DNA of 64,000 bases from Flavobacterium agrisoli (lineage in GTDB: Bacteria; Bacteroidota; Bacteroidia; Flavobacteriales; Flavobacteriaceae): NCBI RefSeq assembly GCF_016522065.1, contig NZ_JAEHFV010000001.1:868001-932000 (forward strand), in the 5' to 3' direction. Numbering within the stretch: position 1 is the stretch's first letter; every line of letters starts with the position of its first letter. The notes below the pieces were generated by a model. It had not been told where the DNA came from. It ran no database searches and saw only the letters and a list, made by a program, of their open reading frames with translations. The position numbers were made by a program, and so were the translations under genes. Shown in pieces: positions 35,646 through 44,913 of the stretch.

Positions 35646-36783
35646 TTCGACTATAGAGCTTAACTCCCATGCGTATCAGCAAAATATTGCTTTTTTAAAG
35701 AAAACTTTTGGCAAAAAAGTCATTCTTTCTTCAGTAGTGAAAGGAAATGCGTATGGCCATGATATTACACAATTTGTAAAAATGGCTTTTGATTCGGGTG
35801 TAACGCATTTTTCGGTTTTTGATGTAAACGAAGCAAAAATTGCCCATGCCGTTTTAGGCAACCAAATCACAATCATGATTATGGGATTCATCTCCGAATT
35901 GGATATGGAATGGGTGATAGAAAATTCGATTGAGTTTTTTGTTTTCGATAAAATGCGTTTGCAATTAGCTTTAAAAACGGCCAAAAAAGCCAATAAAATA
36001 GCCAAAATTCATATTGAAGTGGAAACTGGAATGAACCGAACCGGTTTTGAAAAAAGAGAATTAAACGCAGTGATAAAACTCTTTAAAGAGGAATCCGATT
36101 TTTTGTATTGCAAAGGTTTTTGTACTCATTTTGCAGGAGCAGAAAGCATTTCGAACTATTACCGAGTGGCCAAACAATTAGAACGTTACAACGCTTTATA
36201 CGAATATATTTGTGCTCAAGGTATAAAGCCGGAACTCAAACACACGGCTTGTTCAGCAGCTTCGATTATGTTTCCCGAAACCAGAATGGATTTGGTTCGA
36301 ATCGGTATTATGCAATATGGATTATGGCCGAGTTTAGAGGTTTTGGTTTACTTTTTAAATACAAAAAAAAATAAAATCGATCCGTTACAGCGCGTTATTA
36401 CTTGGAAAAGCAAGGTGATGAGCATTAAAACAGTAACAACGGGAGAATTTATTGGGTACGGCACTAGTTTTTTAGCCGAGAAAAAAATGAAAATTGCCGT
36501 AATTCCCATTGGTTACTCACACGGATATAGTCGTGCACTGAGCAATCAAGGCCGTGTACTCATTCACGGTCAACGCTGTATTGTGGTGGGCTCTGTTAAC
36601 ATGAACATGATTACAGTGGATGTCACCAACATCGAAAAACTTAAAAAAGGCGATGAAGTTGTGCTGATTGGCTCTCAAAATGATGTCGCTATTTCTGTGG
36701 CTTCTTTTAGCGATTTAAGCAACTTATTGAACTATGAATTACTAACCCGAATTTCTAAAACGATTCCAAGAAAAATAATCTAA
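35635..36783 (+). CDS. alr: alanine racemase, fold-type III PLP enzyme
   Basis: 382 residues. The PLP lysine is Lys36 in SSVVKGNAYGHD. The catalytic tyrosine is Tyr275 in GEFIGYGTSF. HIEVETGMNRTGF, RIGIMQYGLWPS and IPIGYSHGYSRAL are family motifs. It should interconvert L- and D-alanine, but its place in a catabolic-looking operon, rather than beside murF or ddl, suggests a specialised or broad-specificity racemase. It overlaps the M20 gene and is followed one base later by a second fold-III racemase-like gene. Confidence 0.88.
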   Translation: MHTNSTIELNSHAYQQNIAFLKKTFGKKVILSSVVKGNAYGHDITQFVKMAFDSGVTHFSVFDVNEAKIAHAVLGNQITIMIMGFISELDMEWVIENSIEFFVFDKMRLQLALKTAKKANKIAKIHIEVETGMNRTGFEKRELNAVIKLFKEESDFLYCKGFCTHFAGAESISNYYRVAKQLERYNALYEYICAQGIKPELKHTACSAASIMFPETRMDLVRIGIMQYGLWPSLEVLVYFLNTKKNKIDPLQRVITWKSKVMSIKTVTTGEFIGYGTSFLAEKKMKIAVIPIGYSHGYSRALSNQGRVLIHGQRCIVVGSVNMNMITVDVTNIEKLKKGDEVVLIGSQNDVAISVASFSDLSNLLNYELLTRISKTIPRKII

Positions 36784-36784
36784 C

Positions 36785-37858
36785 ATGGCTTTCATTCAAT
36801 TATATAGAAAAAAATTACAAGAAAATTACACGTTTTTGAATGCAATTTTTGAGTCGAGAAATATCGAATGGGGAATTGTATCCAAGCTTTTATGCGGTAA
36901 CAAAATTTACTTAAAAGAAATTATCGATTTAGGAACTCACGAAATTTTAGATTCGAGAGTTAGTAATTTACGCAAAATCAAAGCCATTGCGCCTAACGTG
37001 CAAACTGTGTATATAAAACCACCAGCAAAAAGAAGCATCGAAAGCATCGTAAAATATGCCGATGTAAGTTTTAATACTGAAATTTATACCATACAAATGC
37101 TTTCTAAAGAAGCGCAAAAACAAAACAAAATCCATAAAATCATTATTATGATTGAAATGGGCGACCTGCGTGAAGGTGTTATGGGAGAAGAATTAATTGA
37201 ATTTTACGGCAAAATCATACAATTACCCAACATCGAAATTTCTGGAATTGGTACCAATTTAAATTGTTTAAGTGGCGTAATGCCCACACAAGACAAATTA
37301 ATTCAATTGAGTCTTTACAAACAACTCATTGAGGCTAAATTCAATATTCAAATTCCGTGGGTTTCTGGAGGGACTTCTGTAGCCATTCCATTAATTTTAA
37401 AAAATGCGCGCCCTATGGCCGTTAACCATTTTAGAGTGGGAGAAGCTTTATTTTTTGGAAAAGATTTGTTTACCAACCAAACCATCGAAGGGATGCACGA
37501 TGATGTTTTTAAACTTTTTACAGAAATCATCGAAATTACCGAAAAACCGAATATTCCAACAGGAGAATTAGGTGAAAATGTGGCAGGAAATACGTTTAGC
37601 ATGCAGGATTCTAAAGATTTAAGCACCACTTCTTTACGTGCCATAATCGATATTGGTTTATTAGACATGCAACCGCAATATTTAGAACCGGAAGATCCTG
37701 AAATTTCAATTATTGATGCAAGTTCAGACATGTTGGTAATTGATATTTCCAAATCGAAGACTGCCTATAAAATTGGCGATTTAATTTCTTTTAAAATCAA
37801 ATATATGGGGGCGCTTTATCTATTGAATTCCAACTATATTGACAAAACAATTGCTTAA
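36785..37858 (+). CDS. ornithine/alanine racemase-like PLP enzyme
   Basis: 357 residues of PLP-binding TIM barrel plus C-terminal beta domain. The likely PLP lysine is Lys34 in WGIVSKLLCGN. EMGDLREGV, SGIGTNLNCLSGV, WVSGGTSVAIPL and HFRVGEALFFGKD follow the pattern of the clostridial ornithine racemase (Orr) group. These differ from true Alr by lacking the Y265-type segment. It is last in the operon. A substrate of ornithine, lysine or another basic amino acid is suggested by family only. Confidence 0.8.
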   Translation: MAFIQLYRKKLQENYTFLNAIFESRNIEWGIVSKLLCGNKIYLKEIIDLGTHEILDSRVSNLRKIKAIAPNVQTVYIKPPAKRSIESIVKYADVSFNTEIYTIQMLSKEAQKQNKIHKIIIMIEMGDLREGVMGEELIEFYGKIIQLPNIEISGIGTNLNCLSGVMPTQDKLIQLSLYKQLIEAKFNIQIPWVSGGTSVAIPLILKNARPMAVNHFRVGEALFFGKDLFTNQTIEGMHDDVFKLFTEIIEITEKPNIPTGELGENVAGNTFSMQDSKDLSTTSLRAIIDIGLLDMQPQYLEPEDPEISIIDASSDMLVIDISKSKTAYKIGDLISFKIKYMGALYLLNSNYIDKTIA

Positions 37859-37982
37859 TACCAACATAATTCATTTATAGTAATTCAAAATAAACGTGGA
37901 ATATTAAGAAATTATAAAATCAACTTAAAAAAAATAAAAAATAAACAATTAGCAGCTATTTTGAGGGGGCATCATTGGAAAT

Positions 37983-37998
37983 TACGTAAAAATACGTA
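37983..37998. promoter_or_regulatory. two TACGTA palindromes one helical turn apart upstream of amt
   Basis: TACGTA occurs at 37983-37988 and 37993-37998, period 10, about 75 bases before the amt start. The arrangement looks like a regulator site, but no regulator can be named from it. A weak -7-like TACATTTA follows near 38037. Confidence 0.35.
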
Positions 37999-38069
37999 TA
38001 TAACCTATCTTTTAAAGAGGGGGGTACATTTAATTTTATACATTTACACCGAATTAAAAAGAAAAAAAT

Positions 38070-39383
38070 ATGCGTAAAATTGTTTTAAGTGTTATTTTAA
38101 TTACACTATTAGTTTTAACTTTTCTTTCCAACCAAATTTTCACTATTAATTTAGAAGCTCCTCAAGCCGTTACCTTTGATACGGGTGATACTGCTTGGAT
38201 GATTGTAGCCACCGCATTGGTTTTACTGATGACACCGGGACTAGGTTTCTTTTACGGAGGAATGGTAGGCAAAAAAAATGTTATTAGTACCATGTTACAA
38301 AGTTACATGGCAATGGTTGTGGTAACTATTTTGTGGGTAGTTATCGGATTCAGCCTTTCATTTGGAACTTCTATCAATGGATTAATTGGTAATCCAACCG
38401 AATTTATATTTTTTAATGGAGTAGGTACCAATACCGCTTGGAGTTTAGCACCTACTATTCCGTTATTGCTTTTTGCTTTATTTCAAGCAAAATTTGCCAT
38501 CATTACACCGGCTTTGGTTACAGGAGCTTTTGCCGAAAGAATACGTTTTTGGGCTTATATGCTTTTTATGGTACTATTTATTTTGTTGATTTACGCTCCT
38601 TTATGCCACATGACTTGGCATCCAGAAGGATTGTTCTTTAAAATGGGCGTTTTAGATTTTGCAGGAGGAACTGTAGTACACATGAGCGCTGGATGGGCTG
38701 CACTTGCAGGTGCCATGTTTTTAGGAAAAAGAAAAGGTCAAAAATCAAACCCAGCTCGTATAACGTATGTTTTATTAGGAACAGCCCTTTTGTGGTTTGG
38801 TTGGTTCGGATTTAATGCTGGCTCTGCAATGGGTGCTAACGGTTTAGCTGTTCAAGCTTTAGGAACTACAACAGTTGCTGCCGCTGCCGCTGCTATGGGA
38901 TGGGTTTTCATGGATAAAATTTTAGGACATAAACTTTCTGCGATGGGAGCTTCCATCGGAGCAGTTGTAGGATTGGTAGCCATAACGCCAGCTGCTGGTT
39001 TTGTTAGCATACCGCATGCTATTTTTATTGGATTATTTAGTAGTTTGGTGAGTAATTTTGCGGTAAGTAAATTTCCTAAAGGAAAAATCGATGATGCTCT
39101 TGACGTTTTTGCTTGTCATGGCGTAGGCGGTATGATGGGAATGTTATTAACGGGTGTATTTGCTTCAAAAGCAATAAATCCGGCCGTGGCAGAGCAAGGA
39201 TTGGTTTTTGGTGAAACGGCTCTTTTTACGCATCAAGTTATTGCTTTATTAATGGTTTCGGTTTTTGCTTTCGTAGGATCGTATATCTTGTTCTTTATTG
39301 TAAACAAAATCACTCCTTTACGTGTAACCGAAGAAAAAGAAGAATTAGGTTTGGATATTTCGCAACACGGCGAATTCTTATAA
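38070..39383 (+). CDS. amt: ammonium transporter (Amt/MEP/Rh)
   Basis: 437 residues with about 11 helices after an N-terminal hydrophobic signal segment (MRKIVLSVILITLLVLTFL). LMTPGLGFFYGGMV, DFAGGTVVHMSAGWAALAGA and DDALDVFACHGVGGMMG contain the twin-His pore residues and the family signature. It conducts ammonium/ammonia across the inner membrane. No glnK (PII) gene follows, unlike the common glnK-amtB pairing. The 211 bases upstream carry an unusual phased palindrome pair. Confidence 0.95.
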   Translation: MRKIVLSVILITLLVLTFLSNQIFTINLEAPQAVTFDTGDTAWMIVATALVLLMTPGLGFFYGGMVGKKNVISTMLQSYMAMVVVTILWVVIGFSLSFGTSINGLIGNPTEFIFFNGVGTNTAWSLAPTIPLLLFALFQAKFAIITPALVTGAFAERIRFWAYMLFMVLFILLIYAPLCHMTWHPEGLFFKMGVLDFAGGTVVHMSAGWAALAGAMFLGKRKGQKSNPARITYVLLGTALLWFGWFGFNAGSAMGANGLAVQALGTTTVAAAAAAMGWVFMDKILGHKLSAMGASIGAVVGLVAITPAAGFVSIPHAIFIGLFSSLVSNFAVSKFPKGKIDDALDVFACHGVGGMMGMLLTGVFASKAINPAVAEQGLVFGETALFTHQVIALLMVSVFAFVGSYILFFIVNKITPLRVTEEKEELGLDISQHGEFL

Positions 39384-39413
39384 AATCCAATTATATATTC
39401 ATTTATTACAACA

Positions 39414-39451
39414 AAAAAAGTTCTCCGAGTACCATTTCGGAGAACTTTTTT
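39414..39451. terminator. bidirectional intrinsic terminator
   Basis: A 15-bp stem (39414-39428 with 39437-39451, core GTTCTCCGA/TCGGAGAAC), between convergent amt and dsbD-like genes. Confidence 0.9.
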
Positions 39452-39470
39452 ATTTAGAACAATATCCTTT

Positions 39471-41576
39471 TTATTTAAAAGAGGCGATTCCTTTTTGCAA
39501 CCAATCTAAATATTCTTGAACGCCCACATAACTAATTGTTGGCTGAGAAACATTTAAATTATTCCCTTCTAAATCAGTTAAAACATACAAAGGTTGCGTA
39601 TTGGTATGGTATTTCGAAATCATAAAATCGGTCCATTTATCGCCAATCGTTTCAATTAATTCACCAGTAGAAGAAGTAAATTGTTTCTCTTTTGGCAATT
39701 CTCTTTTGTCATCTACATACAACGAAATCAAAACCACATCATTTTTCAAAATAGGCAAAACGCTAGGATCTGACCAAACATTGTTTTCCATTTTACGGCA
39801 ATTCACACAAGCAAATCCAGTAAAATCAAGCATAATAGGTTTGTTGATTTTTTTAGCATAAGCCAATCCATTTTCGTAATCATCAAAAACCATAATCCCG
39901 TGGGGTCCTAATTTAGCTCCTTCAGGTAAACCTTCTGTGGTTACATTAGAATGGGAAGTATTACCTAAGCCAAATGGACTTTCGCTGTACTCTAAAGGCG
40001 GCGGAAAGGCATTAATAATTTTTAATGGAGCTCCCCACAAACCGGGAATCATATAAATGGTGAATGCCAAAACTATCAATCCTAATGACAATCTTCCTAC
40101 AGAAATGTGAGGTAATGGACTATCATGCGGTAAGGTAATTTTTCCGAATAAATACATTGCTAAAGTTCCGAAAATAGCAATCCAGATTACTAAAAAGACT
40201 TCTCTTTCTAACAAATGCAATTGTAAAACCAAGTCGGCATTTGATAAAAACTTAAAAGCCAAGGCCAATTCTAAAAACCCTAAAAATACTTTTACGGTAT
40301 TTAACCAACCTCCCGATTTTGGCAGCGAATTCATCCAACCTGGGAACATGGCAAAAAGCATAAACGGAAGTGCTAACGCCAACGAAAAACCAAGCATTCC
40401 TACCACAGGTGCTATTCCTCCGTTTGAAGCCGCTTCTACCAACAAAGTTCCTACAATGGGGCCGGTGCATGAAAAAGATACAATAGCAAGCGCCAATGCC
40501 ATGAATAAAATGCCAATTATTCCGCCTCTATCGGCTTGCTGGTCTACTTTATTTGCCCATGAATTGGGTAACATAATTTCGAAAGCACCTAAAAATGAAG
40601 CAGCAAATACCACTAAAAGGATAAAAAAGAAAACATTAAAATACACGTTTGTTGAAAGTGCATTTAAAGCATCTGCACCAAAAATAGCAGTTACAACCCA
40701 TCCTAAAAACACATAAATTACAATAATTGCTATACCGTAAATAATGGCATTTCGTACCCCGGCGGCTTTGTTTTTACTTTGTTTGGTAAAAAAACTAACC
40801 GTCATCGGTATCATTGGAAAAACACAAGGCGTTAATAAGGCCGCAAAACCCGACAAAAATGCAATTAAAAAGATAGACCACAAACTTCTGCTTGGTTGTG
40901 GTGACGCAATGCTGTTTTCTGTTTTATCAGCACCAGCAGGGGAAATAACAGATGGAGATTCTTTGGCAGCAACAGTATCCGTAACAATTCCTAAAGCATC
41001 GGTTGCTTTTTCATTTTCTGTTATTACAGGATTTTCGATATTTTTTTCTGCATTTTCAATTTGTTCCGGCTTTGGAGCCGAAGCAGTTTCCATTTTAAAA
41101 GAAGCCGGAATTACAAAGCTGAATTTTTTATTCGAGTTAATACATACTTCTTTACAAACCTGATAATCAAACTCTACCTGAACATTTTTTAAATCTGGAT
41201 TAGTAATGGTAATCAACTGCTCAATGCGGACATTTTTCTCAAAAAAGGTTTCATTTACTTCAAAAATTTCGTTATATGCCGTGCGCGTTTTACTTTCTTT
41301 CGCTTTCCCGTTCAGCAAATAATTATCTTTTTGATTTTTAAATGCAATTTCTAAAGCAAGGGGGCCTCCTTCTGGGGTAAATTGAGAATACAAGTGCCAA
41401 TCTTTTTCGATCACACCATCAAAGGTCAATAAAAAACTATTTCCCGATTTTTTTTCAATTTTAGAAGTCCATTTAACCGGTTCGATAATCTGACTATTTC
41501 CGTTAAAAAAAGTAAATAAAAAAAAGAGTAAAAAAGAACTGGATATTCTTTTAAGAAAAACAGGTTGATTTTTCAT
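39471..41576 (-). CDS. dsbD: DsbD-like thiol:disulfide interchange protein
   Basis: 701 residues with the three DsbD parts. The N-terminal periplasmic domain has a CKEVC pair. The central eight-helix domain has LLTPCVFPMIP and IVSFSCTGPIVG, the two membrane cysteines. The C-terminal thioredoxin domain has CVNC at 590-593. A Ser/Pro/Glu-rich linker (about 170-230) joins the first two. All six redox cysteines are present, so electron transfer from cytoplasmic thioredoxin to the periplasm is expected. It overlaps the upstream tilS gene by 4 bases. Confidence 0.92.
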   Translation of the reverse strand: MKNQPVFLKRISSSFLLFFLFTFFNGNSQIIEPVKWTSKIEKKSGNSFLLTFDGVIEKDWHLYSQFTPEGGPLALEIAFKNQKDNYLLNGKAKESKTRTAYNEIFEVNETFFEKNVRIEQLITITNPDLKNVQVEFDYQVCKEVCINSNKKFSFVIPASFKMETASAPKPEQIENAEKNIENPVITENEKATDALGIVTDTVAAKESPSVISPAGADKTENSIASPQPSRSLWSIFLIAFLSGFAALLTPCVFPMIPMTVSFFTKQSKNKAAGVRNAIIYGIAIIVIYVFLGWVVTAIFGADALNALSTNVYFNVFFFILLVVFAASFLGAFEIMLPNSWANKVDQQADRGGIIGILFMALALAIVSFSCTGPIVGTLLVEAASNGGIAPVVGMLGFSLALALPFMLFAMFPGWMNSLPKSGGWLNTVKVFLGFLELALAFKFLSNADLVLQLHLLEREVFLVIWIAIFGTLAMYLFGKITLPHDSPLPHISVGRLSLGLIVLAFTIYMIPGLWGAPLKIINAFPPPLEYSESPFGLGNTSHSNVTTEGLPEGAKLGPHGIMVFDDYENGLAYAKKINKPIMLDFTGFACVNCRKMENNVWSDPSVLPILKNDVVLISLYVDDKRELPKEKQFTSSTGELIETIGDKWTDFMISKYHTNTQPLYVLTDLEGNNLNVSQPTISYVGVQEYLDWLQKGIASFK

Positions 41577-42886
41577 TCGTTTAAAGTAATTTTAAATATT
41601 TGCGTTGTTGTATTTTCAATTTTAAATCTGTCGTCGGCTCTTTTTCCTACAATCCAAACAATTTGATTATTGGAGCAAAGTAGCCACACATTTTCTTTTT
41701 CGGGAAGCGATAGTTTTTCGTCTTTAAAAAATTTACTGATTTTTTTAGACTTTCCATCCATCCCAAAAGGGTAAAACACATCGCCTTCTTTCCATTTTCG
41801 CAAAGTTAACGGAAATTGCAATTTTTGTTTATCCACAAATATAGTGTTATTGGAAACGGAACTTAAGTGACTCACATCACCAAAGGTCAATTTTAAGGGT
41901 AAATTAACGTTGGGTTGCGTTTCTTCAATCAGATAAAACGATTCTGCATCGGTGGGTTGGTTTGGACATAAAATGAGCGTGTTTCTGTCTTTTATCAAAC
42001 GGAAATGCGCTGCTAACACTTGTTTACCCGATTGACCATTCACCAAATCATAAATATCATTCCAAGCCGTAAATCCGTATTCGTTAAACCATTGATACAA
42101 ATATGATTGGTAATTGGGTAATCTTTTCAATTCATCTAAATTTACATGCACCTCGTCCCCAATCTCCTCGGCTACTTGTTGGTAAATCATAATCGAAGCA
42201 TCCTCTACCATTTCTTGGGCTTGTTGCAAATAGCTTTGTGTTTTTTGAAAAACTTCTAAAAACTTCGGGTTAATTTCTTTTAAAATAGGAACCAACTCGT
42301 GTCTGATTTTGTTCCGAATGTATTTGGTAGAAGCATTGCTACTGTCTTCGCGCCATTTTATATGATTTTCTTCAGCAAATTCTTTTATTTCCAATCGAGA
42401 AAAAGGCAATAAAGGGCGAAGTAATTTTTCGGTGCTTTCCGGAATTCCAACTAAGCCTTCCAATCCTGTACCTCGTGTCAAATTGATGAGAAAAGTTTCC
42501 AGATTATCATCCGAATGGTGCGCTGTTAAAATATAATCATAATGCTCCGTTTCTAAAAGTTCATAAAACCAATTATAACGCAACTCGCGAGCCGCCACCT
42601 GAACCGATAATTTATAATCGGAAGCAAAAGCCAAGGTGTCAAATTGTGTTACAAAAACAGGTTTTGCGAGTTGTTGCGCAAAATCTTCGACAAATTTCTG
42701 ATCCTCAAAACTTTCAATTCCTCTTAGCTGAAAATTGCAATGAGCAATTGCAAAATTATAATCGAGTTTGGCAAATAAGTGTGCCATAACCATACTATCT
42801 AATCCGCCACTGGTTGCTAAAATTATTTTTTTTTGAGATAAAAAAGGAAAAGTAACCTCAATGTGTTTTTTAAATTCTTGCAGCAT
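41573..42886 (-). CDS. tilS: tRNA(Ile)-lysidine synthase
   Basis: 437 residues. The PP-loop ATP-pyrophosphatase motif is LATSGGLDSMVMAHLF, with AHHSDDNLETFLINLTRGTG downstream (core HHSDDNLET). C-terminal TilS substrate domains lie after about residue 330. The enzyme makes lysidine at C34 of tRNA-Ile(CAU) and is normally essential. It lies between pabB (78-base gap) and dsbD (4-base overlap) in one direction. Confidence 0.95.
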   Translation of the reverse strand: MLQEFKKHIEVTFPFLSQKKIILATSGGLDSMVMAHLFAKLDYNFAIAHCNFQLRGIESFEDQKFVEDFAQQLAKPVFVTQFDTLAFASDYKLSVQVAARELRYNWFYELLETEHYDYILTAHHSDDNLETFLINLTRGTGLEGLVGIPESTEKLLRPLLPFSRLEIKEFAEENHIKWREDSSNASTKYIRNKIRHELVPILKEINPKFLEVFQKTQSYLQQAQEMVEDASIMIYQQVAEEIGDEVHVNLDELKRLPNYQSYLYQWFNEYGFTAWNDIYDLVNGQSGKQVLAAHFRLIKDRNTLILCPNQPTDAESFYLIEETQPNVNLPLKLTFGDVSHLSSVSNNTIFVDKQKLQFPLTLRKWKEGDVFYPFGMDGKSKKISKFFKDEKLSLPEKENVWLLCSNNQIVWIVGKRADDRFKIENTTTQIFKITLNE

Positions 42887-42964
42887 TTTTTAAAATCAAA
42901 TTAAAAAATTTTTAAAAATATTCTTCAAATTCGCGATAAAAATACAACATTATCAATTATAAGC

Positions 42965-44263
42965 CTATTGCAAAACCTCAAACATCGCCTTGGCTTTTAG
43001 CAAACATTCTTCATATTCGCTATTGGGTTGCGACATTGCGGTAATGGCACTACCAACAGAAAAGGACAGGTATTGCGATTTTGAATTAAACAAAATACTT
43101 CGAATGACGACATTAAAATCGAAATCGGAATTGGGTGTAAAATAGCCAATCGCACCGCTATACAAACCACGTTTAGTCAGTTCTAACTCTTCCATAATTT
43201 TCATAACCGAAACTTTTGGTGCACCCGTCATACTTCCCATCGGAAAAGTTGTTTTTAAAACGGATATTGCATCGTAATTTTCATTCAATTGACTTTTTAC
43301 GGTCGAAATCATTTGGTGGACTTGCAAAAAGGAATAAATCTGGCACAATTCCGTTACTTCGACTGAATTTTTTTGAGCTGTTTTTGACAAATCATTCCGC
43401 ACCAAATCGGTAATCATAATATTTTCTGAGCGTTCTTTAGTGTCGTTTTGCAACTTTATTTTGGACTCCTGGTCTTCAATTGGGTTTTCAAAACGTTTAG
43501 AAGTCCCTTTTATGGGTTGCGAAATTATTTCTTGACCCGTTTTTCGAAGATAACGTTCGGGCGAAGCCGAAAGGACAAAAAAATGGTTGTTTTTAAAAAA
43601 CGTAGCAAAAGGCGCTTGAGAAATTTGATTGAGTTTTTCGAATTTTTCGAACGGATTGATAATTGCATTTTCTGCAAAAAATTCCATGCAAAAATTAGCT
43701 TCATAGATGTCACCTCGATGAATATGCTCTAAAACTTGTTTGATTTTTTCAAAATAAAGCTCTTTGGAGATGCGTTGTTTGATTGCTGTTTTTTCATGTT
43801 GCTGCATTTTTGAAGAACCTTCCTCAAACGTAATAGCTTGAATTTCATTAAAATCACTTTCAAGCTCGTCATCGCAAACTAATAAATATTGAATTTCGAG
43901 TCGATTTCCTTTTAAAATAAAGAGCTTTTTAGGCTGAAAAAAATACAAATCAGGAAAATGCAATCCATCAAAATTTTTTGAACTCAAGTTTTCGGTATCG
44001 TTTTTTAAATCGTAAGATAAATAACCAAATAACCAATCCTTGGTGGTTTGTTGGTATTGTTTTAAATCCTCAAACGCGTTAAAACAATCAGTTTGAATAG
44101 CCGTAAAAGCATCTACTGCTAAAAGACAATCAAAACTTGAAAACGTTTGTTGGTAGTTATTACTATCTAAAAAAGTGATTTCCCGAAATTGTTGTGCCCA
44201 ATTTAGGAGCTGTTTTTTTAACTTTTGTGGTTCTAGAACCTGCTTATAAACTGAAACTCTCAA
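42965..44263 (-). CDS. pabB: aminodeoxychorismate synthase component I (PabB-type)
   Basis: 432 residues, starting at TTG (R-V-S-V-Y follows). Chorismate-binding motifs are seen: IHRGDIYEANFCMEF, ASPERYLRKTGQEIISQPIKGT, ENIMITDLVRNDLSK and FPMGSMTGAPKVSVMKIMEE. Close relatives make 4-amino-4-deoxychorismate for folate. The N-terminal domain is shorter than in TrpE, and no amidotransferase gene is adjacent. An exact -7 element (44284-44291) puts the transcript start about 15 bases before the TTG, with no ATG nearby, supporting the TTG. Confidence 0.9.
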   Translation of the reverse strand: MRVSVYKQVLEPQKLKKQLLNWAQQFREITFLDSNNYQQTFSSFDCLLAVDAFTAIQTDCFNAFEDLKQYQQTTKDWLFGYLSYDLKNDTENLSSKNFDGLHFPDLYFFQPKKLFILKGNRLEIQYLLVCDDELESDFNEIQAITFEEGSSKMQQHEKTAIKQRISKELYFEKIKQVLEHIHRGDIYEANFCMEFFAENAIINPFEKFEKLNQISQAPFATFFKNNHFFVLSASPERYLRKTGQEIISQPIKGTSKRFENPIEDQESKIKLQNDTKERSENIMITDLVRNDLSKTAQKNSVEVTELCQIYSFLQVHQMISTVKSQLNENYDAISVLKTTFPMGSMTGAPKVSVMKIMEELELTKRGLYSGAIGYFTPNSDFDFNVVIRSILFNSKSQYLSFSVGSAITAMSQPNSEYEECLLKAKAMFEVLQ

Positions 44264-44283
44264 AAAGAATAATTTTTGTTTTT

Positions 44284-44291
44284 CAAAATTA
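44284..44291 (-). promoter_or_regulatory. -7 element of pabB-tilS-dsbD operon
   Basis: Minus-strand TAATTTTG, exact TAnnTTTG match, 20 bases before the TTG start at 44263. Confidence 0.55.
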
Positions 44292-44485
44292 CGATAAAAA
44301 AAACCAATTAAAAGAAATCCAATTTCAATTCGCTAAAAGTGTTGCTTTTTTAAAATTTTTCAATTGATTTTTTATTAAAACAACAAAAAAACACCAATTA
44401 AAATAAAAAATTTCTTAACTTTAATCAATAATAAGCTACAATTTCTATTCTATAAAATTTAATGTAATCTCTAAAACCTTAAATT

Positions 44486-44860
44486 ATGAAAATTGCTACC
44501 ATTATTGTTCGAGTTTTAATCGGACTTTTGTTTCTCTTTGCTTCTATCAGCTTTTTTTTGCATTTGATGCCAGAACCCGAAGTTACCGGAAATTTCAAAG
44601 CATTTAATGTAGGATTAGTAGCGTCGACCTATTTAATGCCATTGGCTAAATCAATCGAACTTTTGTGCGGAATTGCTTTTGTTATTGGCAGATTTGTGAC
44701 TTTGGCAAACATTTTAATACTTCCTATTACCGTAAATATTTTGTTTATAAATTACTTCATGGCTCCCGACGGCTTACCTTTGGCCATTTTGCTTTTTATC
44801 GGTAATTTATTTTTAATATACCGGTATTGGGATAATTATAAATCGGTTTTTACCCCGTAA
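44486..44860 (+). CDS. DoxX-like membrane protein
   Basis: 124 residues with four hydrophobic helices (about 5-25, 45-65, 70-90, 95-115). RVLIGLLFLFASISFFLH at the start and the loop LMPLAKSIELLCGIAFVIG fit the DoxX/SURF4-like family of four-helix inner-membrane proteins. Members are associated with quinone or oxidative-stress functions in some species; none is evident here. Monocistronic, with a strong terminator after it. Confidence 0.8.
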   Translation: MKIATIIVRVLIGLLFLFASISFFLHLMPEPEVTGNFKAFNVGLVASTYLMPLAKSIELLCGIAFVIGRFVTLANILILPITVNILFINYFMAPDGLPLAILLFIGNLFLIYRYWDNYKSVFTP

Positions 44861-44880
44861 TTACAAACTAAAAAACATAA

Positions 44881-44910
44881 AAAAAAGCTCGTTTAGTCAC
44901 GAGCTTTTTT
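44881..44910. terminator. bidirectional intrinsic terminator
   Basis: A 12-bp stem (44881-44892 with 44899-44910, core GCTCGT/ACGAGC) with A/T runs, between convergent DoxX-like and lipocalin genes. Confidence 0.9.
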
Positions 44911-44913
44911 ATT

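Noticed and set aside
37348..37752. 134-codon minus-strand ORF inside the ornithine-racemase-like gene
   Set aside because: Antisense shadow of a conserved PLP enzyme; no promoter, start context or domain of its own.
37960..38035. Possible sigma-54 promoter before amt (G-runs near 37972 and 38019)
   Set aside because: Neither G-run is followed by GC at the -12 spacing required (GG-N10-GC).
40744..41163. 139-codon plus-strand ORF inside dsbD
   Set aside because: It is fully antisense to a well-supported DsbD sequence and reads as reversed codons of membrane and linker segments.
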